A stretch of DNA of 64,000 nt from CBDFKS01 sp965248905 (GTDB lineage: Bacteria > Chloroflexota > Dehalococcoidia > Lucifugimonadales > JAGWBF01). How positions within the stretch are numbered: the first letter of the stretch is position 1; the number at the start of each line of letters is the position of its first letter. The notes beneath the pieces are model-generated. The model was given only the letters and a program-made list of their open reading frames with translations. It was not told where the DNA came from and made no database searches. Positions 7,749 to 16,728 of this stretch are shown one piece after another. The DNA is taken from contig CBDFKS010000007.1 of NCBI GenBank assembly GCA_965248905.1, positions 1,674,001 through 1,738,000 of the forward strand, read 5' to 3'. The position numbers and the translations under genes were made by a program.

Positions 7749-8393
7749 TTACACTCCCACTATCTTTATCATGGAGTGGGCTTTGTAGATGCGGTTAATG
7801 TTGAGCAACATAGCAGTGAACTCTTCGATGTACTTGGCATTCTCTAGGCCGTCGCCGTCTATCGGCCTCAGGTCCCTGATCTTGCTGACCATCTCCATAA
7901 CCCGCTGCTTGGGCTCCAGGTGGTCGGAGCAGACCACCACGTCCCCTTCCATTACCTTGTCGGGAACTATCAGATCGGCGGCGCTTATATTCTGGAAAGC
8001 GGCCACGACGTAGGAGTCGGGGAGGATCTGTTGCGCCTGCATGGCCGCAGAACCCTCCTCCACCGGTATTGCTCTGGCACGACCTTTCGATACAGCTAAG
8101 GGGGCAACTACATCCACCACCAGCTTGCCTGTCAGGTGGGCTGCAACCTGCTCAAGGAGAGATTTTTGACCCGCGTAGGGCACCGTCACAAAAATCGTAT
8201 CTGCTCGCTGAACGGCCACCTCATTTACCTCTCCTGAAATGGCTATTCCGGGAGCTAGCTCATTCAAGGCCTTGGCGGAGTCTTTGGCCCGGGCCTCATC
8301 TCGCGAGCCGATGATAATCTCTTCGCCAGCCAGGGCCAACCGAAGCGCAAGGCCCCGTCCCTCCGGCCCTGTCCCTCCAAGAAAAGCTAGCAT
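7749..8393 (-). CDS. npdG: NADPH-dependent F420 reductase
   Basis: 214-residue Rossmann protein that exchanges hydride between NADP(H) and coenzyme F420. The N-terminus MLAFLGGTGPEGRGLALRLA holds the family GGTGxxG dinucleotide loop; IIIGSRD follows and contacts the NADP phosphate. VVDVVAPL and AAFQNISA match the F420 side of the pocket. The second ATG (8393) is preferred because GGGGGA lies 6 bases upstream; the ATG two codons earlier has no spacing from the ribosome site. The gene supports F420 use by the luciferase-like oxidoreductases nearby. Confidence 0.85.
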   Translation of the reverse strand: MLAFLGGTGPEGRGLALRLALAGEEIIIGSRDEARAKDSAKALNELAPGIAISGEVNEVAVQRADTIFVTVPYAGQKSLLEQVAAHLTGKLVVDVVAPLAVSKGRARAIPVEEGSAAMQAQQILPDSYVVAAFQNISAADLIVPDKVMEGDVVVCSDHLEPKQRVMEMVSKIRDLRPIDGDGLENAKYIEEFTAMLLNINRIYKAHSMIKIVGV

Positions 8394-8502
8394 ATACATC
8401 CCCCTTTGACCATAAACCGGTATATAATGAACGGGATTTATTCTACCAGATATCAGTCACAGTACCCTAGTAATAGACTAGCCTGGCCAGGGTCTCTTCA
8501 TT

Positions 8503-8617
8503 GTCATGCTGATCGAAGCGAAGCATCTCAACGGTCAGATCCCTCTTTACTCGGAAGAGAGATTCTTCAGTCGGGAAGTGTACCCTGAGCAAAGCCGAAG
8601 GGCTCCTTCAGAATGAC
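8503..8617. repeat. Intergenic inverted-repeat element (GTCATGCTGA type)
   Basis: GTCATGCTGA at 8503-8512 is nearly complementary to TCAGAATGAC at 8608-8617. The interior contains CGAAGCGAAGCATCTCA and a CGGAAGAGAGATTCTTCAG hairpin. It fills most of the gap between npdG and the MmgE/PrpD gene; no coding potential. Confidence 0.55.
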
Positions 8618-8700
8618 ATGGACGGACTTGGTCTGGAAGATAATGAAAAGGCCCTGCTAGCCTGGCTGATAAAGCCCCGTTGAACTGGAGGACACAGCCC

Positions 8701-10062
8701 ATGGGAGCGACTGAGACTGTTGCTAGCTGGATCGTAAACACCTCTTTTGAGGACATACCTCCTGACGCGATCAGGGTTGCCAAGGAGTCGTGCTTCGACT
8801 GCCTGGGCGTGATGCTGGCCGGGTCGGCACAACCGGTAGGTCAGATCATACAGAAATACGTCAAAGACCAGGGAGGCGCTCCAGAGGCCACGATGGTTGG
8901 CACGGGATTGAGAACCTCCTTACCGAACGCAGCCCTCGCCAACGGGACCATGGGCCATGCCCTTGATTTCGACGACTACGGCGGATTCGGCCACCCTACC
9001 GTCGCGATCTTTCCCGCTCTGCTCGCATTAGGAGAGAAGCATAGCAAGACGGGCCGAGACCTCCTGGAAGCGTACGTGGTCGGGTGCGAGCTGGGGCTGG
9101 CGCTGGACAAGTCAACTAAATACAACCAGATGCACAGGGGATTTCACAGCACGTCGGCCTTAGGGCGGATGGCATCGGCCGCCGCCTGCGCCAAGCTGCT
9201 CAAGCTGGACCAGCACAAGACCACCATGGCCCTGGGCATAGCTGGATCCATGGCCGGTGGCCTTGTGCATAACTTCGGTACGATGACCAAGCCCCTTCAC
9301 GCGGGACTCACTTGCCGAGACGGCGTGATGGCCGCCCAACTAGCAGAGATGGACTTCACCGCCGGAGAGCAGGTCATCGAGCATCCAGTAGGTTTCGCCA
9401 GCACCATACTGGGCGACGGAACCTATGACCTGGACCAGATGGCCCTTAATCTGGGCAAGCCCTTCCGCACCCAAGAGGCCCTGATGATCAAGAAGTACCC
9501 CTCCTGTGGCGGAAATCAGGGCATGGTGGACACCATCCTGGATATGATGCGTGAGCACCAGTTCGACTATCGCGATGTGGAGAGGGTAGAGGTGGACCAG
9601 TCCTACGTATCGGTGGTCATGCTCTACACCCAACCCGAGGACGAGCTCAAGGGAAAATTCAGCGCTCTCTACAACGCCGCCGCCGCCCTAGTGGACGGTA
9701 CGGTGGGTATCGATACCTTTACCATGTCCAAGATACGAGAGCCCGCGATTCAGGAGGCCATGAGCAAGGTCCGCCTCAATGTACGCTCGAAATGGGAGAA
9801 GGGTTCAGGCGAGTACCGGAGCGGCACTCCAGTCAAGGTAGTCTTGACTGACGGACGGGTCCTGGAGCATACCACACCCCGTGACCAGGTCCTGGGCAGT
9901 CAAAAAAACCCTTGGAGCTTTGACAACATAGCGGGCAAATTCCGCACAAACGCCGCTCTTGCAATAAAGCAGGAGAATGTAGAGCAGGCTATCGACATAT
10001 GGTCCGCCATGGAGGATATTGAAGACGTGGGCCAGGCCATAAATTCGGTGGTGGGAGGCTGA
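8701..10062 (+). CDS. MmgE/PrpD family protein
   Basis: 453-residue protein of the 2-methylcitrate dehydratase (PrpD)/MmgE/immune-responsive gene 1 family. It begins MGATETVASWIVNTSFEDIP. The lid and active-site region contains the typical ALANGTMGHALDFDD, and KPLHAGLTCRDGVMAAQLA follows. Members dehydrate or decarboxylate short polycarboxylates; the true substrate here is unknown. The ATG at 8701 is chosen over a TTG 21 bases earlier because GGAGG (8686-8690) fits it. Its stop overlaps the next gene start (TGATG), so it is cotranscribed with two CoA-transferases, suggesting a CoA-activated acid pathway. Confidence 0.88.
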   Translation: MGATETVASWIVNTSFEDIPPDAIRVAKESCFDCLGVMLAGSAQPVGQIIQKYVKDQGGAPEATMVGTGLRTSLPNAALANGTMGHALDFDDYGGFGHPTVAIFPALLALGEKHSKTGRDLLEAYVVGCELGLALDKSTKYNQMHRGFHSTSALGRMASAAACAKLLKLDQHKTTMALGIAGSMAGGLVHNFGTMTKPLHAGLTCRDGVMAAQLAEMDFTAGEQVIEHPVGFASTILGDGTYDLDQMALNLGKPFRTQEALMIKKYPSCGGNQGMVDTILDMMREHQFDYRDVERVEVDQSYVSVVMLYTQPEDELKGKFSALYNAAAALVDGTVGIDTFTMSKIREPAIQEAMSKVRLNVRSKWEKGSGEYRSGTPVKVVLTDGRVLEHTTPRDQVLGSQKNPWSFDNIAGKFRTNAALAIKQENVEQAIDIWSAMEDIEDVGQAINSVVGG

Positions 10063-11294
10063 TGCTTAGTCCTTACAGGGTCCTCGATCTTACTGATGAG
10101 CGGGGACTGCTTTGTGGCAAGATTCTGGCGGACCTTGGAGCGGACGTTATTCAGGTGGAGCCTCCCGGAGGCAGCAGCGCCAGAAACATCGGGCCCTTTT
10201 ACCACGACGATGTTGATCCCGAGAAGAGCCTGTTCTGGTGGGCTTACACCCTCAACAAGCGGAGCATCACGCTGAACCTGGCCACCGATGACGGACAGGC
10301 TATTCTCAAGAAGCTGATAGCGAGCGCCCATTTTCTAATAGAGTCATTTAGTCCAGGCTACATGAACAGCCTGGGTCTTGGATACAAAGATGTAGAGGCT
10401 ATCAATCCGGGACTGGTTATGGTTTCGATAACGCCATTCGGTCAGGACGGCCCATACGCTCACTACAAGGCCTCCGACATCACAGGGATGGCCCTGGGAG
10501 GCTTCTCGTACCTTACCGGTGACAGCGACCGGCCTCCCGTCCGGGTGGGCTTCCCTCAGTTCTATCTCCATGGAGCTGCCGCCGGCGCCGTCGGCGCTAT
10601 GATGGCCCACACCCACCGCGCCGCCACGGGCGAGGGTCAGCACGTGGACGTGTCTTGCCAGCAAGCTGTGACCAAATCCCTTTCTCACGCACCTCAGAGT
10701 TGGGACCTAGAGGGTGTGGTCCTGAAGCGTATGGGTGTCTATCGCCAGACTACTTCAGATACATTGACCCGAGTAACCTGGAAGTGCAAAGACGGCCATA
10801 TTAATTACATGCTCCAGGGAGGCACCGTGGCCAGGAGCACTCGGTCTTTGCTGAAATGGATGGATGAAGAGGGGATGGGAGACGAATACTTGAAGGAGAT
10901 CAACTGGGAAGAGCTGGGATATGGACTCGTCAGGACTGAGATCATGGACAAAGCAAGGGACCCTCTGGAACGCTTCTTCACCAGCCACACCAAGGAAGAG
11001 CTTACCAAAGAAAGTATGGAGCGTCGCATCATGCTCTTCCCCGTGGCCACCCACGGCGACCTTCTTGAGCACCCCCAGCTTGAGGCGCGAGAATACTTCA
11101 TAGAGCTGGAGCACCCAGAGCTCGGCACCACCGTGAGCTACCCAGGGGCTTTCGTCAAATACGATGTCGAAGGGCTAGATGGACGGTCGAAACGACCTCC
11201 GTTGATAGGGGAGCACAACCAGCAGATTTACGGCGACGAGTTGGGCCTCAGCGGAGACCAACTGGCCACGCTGAAAGCATCTGGGGCGATTTGA
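10062..11294 (+). CDS. Family III CoA-transferase (CaiB/BaiF), subunit A-like
   Basis: 410-residue family III acyl-CoA transferase. It begins YRVLDLTDERGLLCGKILAD, with the CoA-binding start (DLGADVIQVEPPGG) and the TGEGQHVDVSCQQ segment. Where active members carry the nucleophilic Asp, alignment by TGEGQ places GFPQFYLHGA with no Asp, so it may be a non-catalytic partner. It overlaps the upstream MmgE/PrpD gene and the next CoA-transferase gene by one base each (TGATG). It most resembles the N-terminal half of the fused transferase at 26.3 kb. It probably forms a heteromer with the next gene product. Confidence 0.9.
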   Translation: MLSPYRVLDLTDERGLLCGKILADLGADVIQVEPPGGSSARNIGPFYHDDVDPEKSLFWWAYTLNKRSITLNLATDDGQAILKKLIASAHFLIESFSPGYMNSLGLGYKDVEAINPGLVMVSITPFGQDGPYAHYKASDITGMALGGFSYLTGDSDRPPVRVGFPQFYLHGAAAGAVGAMMAHTHRAATGEGQHVDVSCQQAVTKSLSHAPQSWDLEGVVLKRMGVYRQTTSDTLTRVTWKCKDGHINYMLQGGTVARSTRSLLKWMDEEGMGDEYLKEINWEELGYGLVRTEIMDKARDPLERFFTSHTKEELTKESMERRIMLFPVATHGDLLEHPQLEAREYFIELEHPELGTTVSYPGAFVKYDVEGLDGRSKRPPLIGEHNQQIYGDELGLSGDQLATLKASGAI

Positions 11295-12514
11295 TGGCCC
11301 AGAAGCCCCTTGACGGACTAAAAGTGCTGGACTTTAGCTGGGTAGCAGTTGGTCCCATGACAACCAAGTACCTGGCGGAGCACGGCGCTACCGTGGTACG
11401 GGTAGAGTCGGCGAAGAGGCCGGAGACGTTGCGAGGCGCTGCTCCCTTCAAGGACGGGATTCCTGGCATAAACCGCAGCGGATACTTCGCCAACTGTAAT
11501 CCCAACAAATACGGTATCACCATAGACATGCGGCACCCGCAGGCCAAGGAGCTGGCACTGCGAATGGCCACCTGGGCAGACCTGGTGACGGAGAACTTTA
11601 CCCCAGGCACCATGGAGAGCTGGGGACTGGGATTCCAGGAGCTAAGGGCGGTAAATCCGTCCATAATAATGTTCAGCACCTCCATGCTGGGCCGGGGAGG
11701 GCCCATGGAGCGACAGCCGGGCTTCGGGCCCGTGCTCTCCTCCTTGGTAGGGCTGACCCACGTCACGGGCTGGCCGGATAGAGACCCGACCAATCCCTAC
11801 GGGGCGTATACCGACTTCGTGGTGCCTCGCTTCGCAGTGCCCGCCATCCTGGCGGCCCTGGACTATCGCAGGAGAACGGGCGAGGGAGTTCACTTAGACC
11901 TGTCCCAGCTTGAGGCGTCTATTCATTTCTCCGCACCCTTTTTGCTGGACCGGGCGGTGAATGGAAGGCAGCAGAACCGGGTAGGCAACCGAGACCCCGG
12001 AGCAGTGCCCCATGGGGTATATCCCTGCAAAGGAGAGGACCGTTGGATTGCCATAGCCTGCCTCTCCGATGAGGAATGGCAGGCCCTGCGGGACGTCATA
12101 GCGCGGACAGGCAATGACACAATTGAACAGGAGCGATTCTCAGATTTCCTGAGCCGGAAGCGCTGTGAAGACGAGCTTGATCAGATAATAGGCGACTGGA
12201 CGAAGGAATGGGACGCGAGGCAGCTCATGGATACACTGCAAATGGTGGGAGTGCCTGCCGGTGTGGTCAACGACTCTCGAGACCTATTCGAAGACCCCCA
12301 GCTAAAACACAGGGCCCATTTCCAGTACCTAGACCACCCTGAGATCGGACCCTACGCCACCGAACGGAGCGAGTTCACCCTATCAAGGACTCCAGGGAGC
12401 CTGGATAGGGCTGCGCCCCTTCTGGGCCAAGATACCGAGTACGTACTGACGGAGATCATTGGCCTATCGGCGGATGAGTACCAGTCGCTGCAAAGCGACG
12501 GGGTGTTGGAGTAG
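11294..12514 (+). CDS. Family III CoA-transferase (CaiB/BaiF), catalytic subunit-like
   Basis: 406-residue partner of the preceding gene, starting MAQKPLDGLKVLDFSWVAVG. It has the nucleophile region AYTDFVVPRFAVPAILAAL with Asp at the expected place and RTGEGVHLDLSQLEA. The ATG at 11294 shares its A with the upstream TGA, giving translational coupling; a TTG one codon earlier is less likely. It most resembles the C-terminal half of the fused transferase at 26.3 kb (shared LDFS...GP...LAE.GA.V..VES). It is expected to transfer CoA from an acyl-CoA donor to a carboxylic acid; the substrate is unknown. Confidence 0.92.
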   Translation: MAQKPLDGLKVLDFSWVAVGPMTTKYLAEHGATVVRVESAKRPETLRGAAPFKDGIPGINRSGYFANCNPNKYGITIDMRHPQAKELALRMATWADLVTENFTPGTMESWGLGFQELRAVNPSIIMFSTSMLGRGGPMERQPGFGPVLSSLVGLTHVTGWPDRDPTNPYGAYTDFVVPRFAVPAILAALDYRRRTGEGVHLDLSQLEASIHFSAPFLLDRAVNGRQQNRVGNRDPGAVPHGVYPCKGEDRWIAIACLSDEEWQALRDVIARTGNDTIEQERFSDFLSRKRCEDELDQIIGDWTKEWDARQLMDTLQMVGVPAGVVNDSRDLFEDPQLKHRAHFQYLDHPEIGPYATERSEFTLSRTPGSLDRAAPLLGQDTEYVLTEIIGLSADEYQSLQSDGVLE

Positions 12515-12536
12515 GGAATGCTGGCTCCCAAGGAAA

Positions 12537-12556
12537 CCGCAGCCTTCAGGCTGCGG
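12537..12556. terminator. Perfect hairpin between convergent genes
   Basis: CCGCAGCC-TTCA-GGCTGCGG forms an 8-bp stem between the plus-strand CoA-transferase and the minus-strand monooxygenase genes. There is no good T-run, so it may be a factor-assisted bidirectional stop or a remnant of an IS200/IS605-type end; a similar hairpin pair lies at 36311-36356. Confidence 0.4.
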
Positions 12557-12597
12557 CATGATGCACCGTCTTTAGGCTCCGGTAAGAGTGAATGCCA

Positions 12598-13626
12598 TCA
12601 CTTGAACTTGGGAGCTACATTTTCCATGAGAAGCCTGATGGAGTTCAGGACTAGCTCACTGGGGATCTGGCCGCCGTAGTTCATCTCCAGCACCACTCCG
12701 GATATACCCAGCTTCTCCTTGTAATCTTGCAGCCGCTCCACGACCGTCTCAGGGGTACCATACATCACTCTGCGGCTGAGAATCTCGTCGTAGGGTGTGT
12801 TGGCGATGCGCTTCATCCTCTCAGCAACCTCATCGCTGGCCGCCACACGCAGAAGCTCCCTGGCTCCGTAATCTATGGCATGGAAAGTGCTGGCCTCAGG
12901 CTCTGACCGAGCTTTTTCGGTCGTCTCGGCCACATAGGCCGGAATGCGCAGCACCACATCCTCGGGGCCCGAGTGTCCTCCCTCTTTGAGCCCTTGCCGG
13001 TATAGTTCGAGCCGCTCTTGGAGCACCGGCATCTGGGTATTGGCGCTGATGAATATCGGATACCCCAGGGTTCCCATCAGTGCGAAGGTATCGGCGCCAG
13101 CCACTGCGACACGAATAGGAGGATGGGGCTTCTGATAGGGCTTGGGCACCACTGTGACGTCTTCGAAGGAGTGGAACTCGCCCTGGTGGGAGAACTTCTC
13201 CTGCTTCCAGCCCTTCACGATAATATCCAGCGCCTCTAGGAACCGGCTGCGACTCTCAGTGTAGGGCACATTGTATCCGTGGTAGTACTTGGTCAAGCCA
13301 CTTCGCCCAATACCGAAGTTAAAGCGACCCTTGCTGATATGGTCTACGGTGGCCGCTTCTTCTGCAACTCGCAGAGGGTTTGTAAGGGGCAACACCTGGA
13401 CCGCCAGTCCGATCCTTATTCTGCTCGTGCGGGCTGCTAAGGCGCTGGCGATTATCAAGGGTGAGGCGAGCACGGAGCGGTCAGGGCTGAAATGGTGCTC
13501 GGCCAGCCAGATGGAGTCCACTCCCATCCTCTCGGCTGAGTCCACCTGATCGAAGGACTCCTCAAAGGCCTCAGCCTGAGTCATGCCATCCCGGATGTGA
13601 AAGTCGGTAAAGATACCGAAATCCAT
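12598..13626 (-). CDS. LLM-class flavin/F420-dependent oxidoreductase
   Basis: 342-residue luciferase-like TIM-barrel protein, starting MDFGIFTDFHIRDGM. Landmarks are SIWLAEHHFSPDRSVLASP, LPLTNPLRVAEEAATVDHIS, RFNFGIGRSG, and the C-terminal GTPETVVERLQDYKEKLGISG. The AEHHF and the RV.E..A..D..S.GR blocks are those of the alkanal/F420 monooxygenase group. The ATG at 13626 is preferred over the GTG three codons earlier because AGGTGAG is correctly spaced. The next minus-strand gene upstream (13760-14938) is a paralogue. The substrate cannot be told from sequence. Confidence 0.88.
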   Translation of the reverse strand: MDFGIFTDFHIRDGMTQAEAFEESFDQVDSAERMGVDSIWLAEHHFSPDRSVLASPLIIASALAARTSRIRIGLAVQVLPLTNPLRVAEEAATVDHISKGRFNFGIGRSGLTKYYHGYNVPYTESRSRFLEALDIIVKGWKQEKFSHQGEFHSFEDVTVVPKPYQKPHPPIRVAVAGADTFALMGTLGYPIFISANTQMPVLQERLELYRQGLKEGGHSGPEDVVLRIPAYVAETTEKARSEPEASTFHAIDYGARELLRVAASDEVAERMKRIANTPYDEILSRRVMYGTPETVVERLQDYKEKLGISGVVLEMNYGGQIPSELVLNSIRLLMENVAPKFK

Positions 13627-13759
13627 ATATCTCACCTGTCGCTGTTGATGTGGACCGGTTCAAACAAGTGAAGCCGGCCGCATCATTGTGAATTGACAAT
13701 AAGCAAGGACGTGCTCTGGCCAGACGTCCCAGGAACCAACATAACTCTGTTTTGGATGG

Positions 13760-14938
13760 TTATCCAGCCCGCGCCGGGGTAGCGGCCTTCTTGAACTCGG
13801 GGATGACGTACTTACCGAACATCTCGATGGACTTCATCATCTGGTCGTGGCTGATGGTCTCGGTTGCCATGAGGAACTGGAGTTGGTCCACTCCAGTCTC
13901 CTCGTGGAGCCTGGCTGCCCTGATGCAACTCTCCGGGTCTCCCGCTACCAGCACTCCTCGCTCCACCAAGGTGTCCGCGTCCAGGTCATTCCAGACCTGG
14001 TGAGCTACCGCCTCGCCGCCCGACAAGTCCAGGACATCACTAAGCTCTCCAGTGCTATTGTTCTCGCCCGTCTTTATGTACCGCGAGAAGTTCTGCTTCA
14101 GGTGGTCGGGTACGCCGCCCCACTGATCGAGCAGCCTCGAGTACACGTCTTTCTGGCCCTGAATGTATGGCTTGTCCGGGCCGTAGAAGGTTTTCAAAGA
14201 CTGAAGGCACAGCTCGCGGGCCTCCCGGTCGTTCTCACCGCAGTAGCCCATGCCCGCGCTGAGCCACTTGTTGTTCACGAAGTCGCCCACCGGCTGGGCG
14301 CTCTTGATATCCTCTTTGTACTTCCTGATGTAGGGCTCGAGGGCCTTGGGGGCACTCATAGCCTGAGCCATCACTCCAATGCCCTTCTGAGCAGCCAACT
14401 CATAGGTCGCGGGTTGGAGGGCCGCTACCCATATTGGCGGGTGGGGTTTCTGGTAGGGCTTGGGGAGGACGGCCCTCGGAGGGACCTTCCAGAACTTCCC
14501 CTCCCACTCGAAGGTTTCGGACTCCCATATCTTGGGAATCATGGTCAAGGACTCGTCCCACATTGCCCTGGTCTCCCTGGGATCTATTCCCATGCCCGTC
14601 TGCTCATAGGGGGCGGATCGACCCGTTCCAAACTCCACCCGGCCATCGGACAAGTGGTCCACCATAGCCACCCGCTCCGCCACCCGAACAGGGTGGTGAT
14701 AGGGCAGAACGACCACTCCGAATCCCAGCCTGATACGCTTGGTGAGCCTGCTCAGAGCCCCTAAGATGACCTCGGGAGCGGGGGACATGGAGAAGTTGGT
14801 CAGGAAATGGTGCTCCACGAGCCACACCGCATCCCAGCCCATCTCGTCAGCCAGGATACACTGCTCGATGGTCTCCTCAAGCATCCTGTGGCGGTCCTTC
14901 GTCGGACTCTGGATCTCGTAGGCCAGAGCAAACTCCAT
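13760..14938 (-). CDS. LLM-class flavin/F420-dependent oxidoreductase
   Basis: 392-residue paralogue of the neighbouring monooxygenase, starting MEFALAYEIQSPTKDRHRML. Shared blocks: AVWLVEHHFLTNFSMSPAPE, LPYHHPVRVAERVAMVDHLS, RVEFGTGRSA, AGDPESCIRAARLHEETGVD and a final GKYVIPEF. It is longer than average by an insert around residues 230-300. The ATG at 14938 follows GGGAGA; the upstream in-frame codons are not needed. It heads a minus-strand pair with the 12598-13626 gene and faces the isochorismatase genes across 270 bases. Confidence 0.88.
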   Translation of the reverse strand: MEFALAYEIQSPTKDRHRMLEETIEQCILADEMGWDAVWLVEHHFLTNFSMSPAPEVILGALSRLTKRIRLGFGVVVLPYHHPVRVAERVAMVDHLSDGRVEFGTGRSAPYEQTGMGIDPRETRAMWDESLTMIPKIWESETFEWEGKFWKVPPRAVLPKPYQKPHPPIWVAALQPATYELAAQKGIGVMAQAMSAPKALEPYIRKYKEDIKSAQPVGDFVNNKWLSAGMGYCGENDREARELCLQSLKTFYGPDKPYIQGQKDVYSRLLDQWGGVPDHLKQNFSRYIKTGENNSTGELSDVLDLSGGEAVAHQVWNDLDADTLVERGVLVAGDPESCIRAARLHEETGVDQLQFLMATETISHDQMMKSIEMFGKYVIPEFKKAATPARAG

Positions 14939-15208
14939 ATACGTCTCCCATCGATTCCTGTTATAGCCCGACGTTAGCACAGGAACGGCTGTCAGTCAAC
15001 ATTCCATAGGACCCGGTTGAATTCCCTTGGCCGTTATCATAAACCCATCAGAGCCGGCATGACCGTCAATAACTCTCAACGATCTTAGGTGCCGGTAACG
15101 GATGTGGTTGCGTGGGCCAGACGGGGATGGTATATTTATCGCAAATTCGCTTAAGTGCTGCTGGGGTTTCCCAAACTGAGGAGACTTCACAGTCAGAAGG
15201 AGGAGCCC

Positions 15209-15928
15209 ATGACCGAAGCCGCTGCGAAGCCCCAATTAGGAGTGATTTCTGACGAAGAGCTTGACAAGAAACTCAGGGCCATGATAGGTCAGCTCCCCGA
15301 GCTAAAGCTGACCACAGAGAACACAGCTCTCCTGGTCATCGACATACAGTACATGGATGCCCATCGGGACTACGGCATGGGAGCCAAGGCCAAGCAGATA
15401 GGGAACATGGAGTTCCTCGATTACTACTGGGACCGGCTGGAGACCCTGGCTATCCCCAACATCCAGCGACTTCAGACCGCGGCCCGGAAAAAGGGAGTCG
15501 AGGTCATCCACGTCCGGGTAGCCGCCTCCAAGAAGGACGGTAGTGACAACAGCATCCGCTTCAAGTCCAAGGGTCGCCCCACGCCAAGTCATACAAAAGA
15601 CGCAGAGATTTTGCCCGAGGTCGCACCCATAGAGGACGAGCTGGTCATAAGCAAGACTACTGAGAGCGTGTTTAACTCGACCAGCATCGACCGTACTCTG
15701 CGCAATATGGGCATCAGTAACCTGATAATCGTCGGTGTGGTAACCAACGGATGCGTGGAGGGAGCGACCAGAAGCGCAGTGGAGCTGGACTATGGCACCA
15801 TCCTGGTGGAGGACGCCACCGCCGCCTTCGCACCGCAGCTCCATCAGCACGCCATCCTGAATATGGGCCACAAGGACGCCCTGATCAAGTCCACTGACGA
15901 AGTTGTGAAAATTATCGAGTCCCTGTGA
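15209..15928 (+). CDS. Isochorismatase-fold cysteine hydrolase (N-carbamoyl amide hydrolase-like)
   Basis: 239-residue cysteine hydrolase with the Asp-Lys-Cys triad of the isochorismatase/nicotinamidase fold: D45 in LLVIDIQYMD, Lys in ELVISKTTESVFNSTS, and Cys in GVVTNGCVEGATRSA. An AAGGAGG is ideally placed before the ATG at 15209. About 35 N-terminal residues precede the fold, ending in L-P-E-L-K-L-T-x-E-N-T-A, and this extension is shared with three paralogues at 16.0, 21.4 and 22.2 kb. The long VGVVTNGCVE lid resembles N-carbamoylsarcosine amidases, but amide or ureide substrates cannot be distinguished here. Confidence 0.88.
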   Translation: MTEAAAKPQLGVISDEELDKKLRAMIGQLPELKLTTENTALLVIDIQYMDAHRDYGMGAKAKQIGNMEFLDYYWDRLETLAIPNIQRLQTAARKKGVEVIHVRVAASKKDGSDNSIRFKSKGRPTPSHTKDAEILPEVAPIEDELVISKTTESVFNSTSIDRTLRNMGISNLIIVGVVTNGCVEGATRSAVELDYGTILVEDATAAFAPQLHQHAILNMGHKDALIKSTDEVVKIIESL

Positions 15929-16014
15929 GGTTGAATCTCGCAACAACAGATGATCTCTACGATTAAAGATGTTCGAAAACTTCAAAATAACCCGTCTGAA
16001 TTAAAGGGGGTAGC

Positions 16015-16728
16015 ATGACTGACACGGCAAGCAAGACAACTACGATTTCCAATGAGGAGCTGCTGGTTAAGCTGCGACAGCTACTGGGGCCGGTCCCAGA
16101 GCCCAAGCTAACCAAGGAGAACACGGCTATAGTGGTCATCGACGTGCAATACTTCGACGCCAGCCGTGAGGCCGGCCTGGGACTTCGAGCCAGGGAACTG
16201 GGTGACATGGAGTTCCTGGAGTGGTACTTCGACCGGGTACAAAACGTTATGGTCCCCAACATCCAGCGGATCCTGGCCACCGCCCGCAGGAAGGGTGTGG
16301 AGATCGTCCACGTACGCGTCGCATCCAATACCAACGATGGTCGGGACTGCTCCCTTCGCTTCAAGTCCTGGGGCGCTCAGACACCTCCGGATAGCAAAGA
16401 GGCCCAGATTCTGCCCGAGGTTTGGCCTGAGGGTGATGAGCTGGTCATCAGCAAGACCACCGAGAGCGTATTCAACTCCACCAACATAGATCGCCTGCTG
16501 CGGAACATGGGCATCGCCAACGTGATCGTGGTGGGTGTGGTCACCAACGGTTGCGTCGAGGGGGCGGTCCGGGGCGCTGCGGAGAGGGACTACGGCACCA
16601 TCCTTGTGGAGGACGCGGCAGCGGCCCTCGCACCTCAGCTTCATGAGATGGCCATCGTCAGCATGGGCCACAAGGACGCGTCGATCAAGTCCACAGACGA
16701 GGTCATCAAGGCCCTAGAGGCGCTTTAA
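16015..16728 (+). CDS. Isochorismatase-fold cysteine hydrolase, paralogue
   Basis: 237-residue close paralogue of the gene 86 bases upstream, with the same layout: VVIDVQYFDASREAGLG, ELVISKTTESVFNSTN, NVIVVGVVTNGCVEG. AAAGGGGG precedes the ATG. The C-terminus ends HKDASIKSTDEVIKALEAL, matching its neighbour almost residue for residue, so the pair probably arose by tandem duplication. It ends in a four-base convergent overlap with the minus-strand monooxygenase gene. Confidence 0.88.
   Translation: MTDTASKTTTISNEELLVKLRQLLGPVPEPKLTKENTAIVVIDVQYFDASREAGLGLRARELGDMEFLEWYFDRVQNVMVPNIQRILATARRKGVEIVHVRVASNTNDGRDCSLRFKSWGAQTPPDSKEAQILPEVWPEGDELVISKTTESVFNSTNIDRLLRNMGIANVIVVGVVTNGCVEGAVRGAAERDYGTILVEDAAAALAPQLHEMAIVSMGHKDASIKSTDEVIKALEAL

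Noticed and set aside
13847..14764. 305-codon plus-strand open frame opposite the monooxygenase gene
   Set aside because: The opposite strand clearly encodes a luciferase-like protein with conserved motifs; this frame has no family features.
15302..16671. Long minus-strand open frames opposite the two isochorismatase-fold genes
   Set aside because: They are antisense shadows repeated in both paralogues because the sense genes are similar; no start signals or domains.
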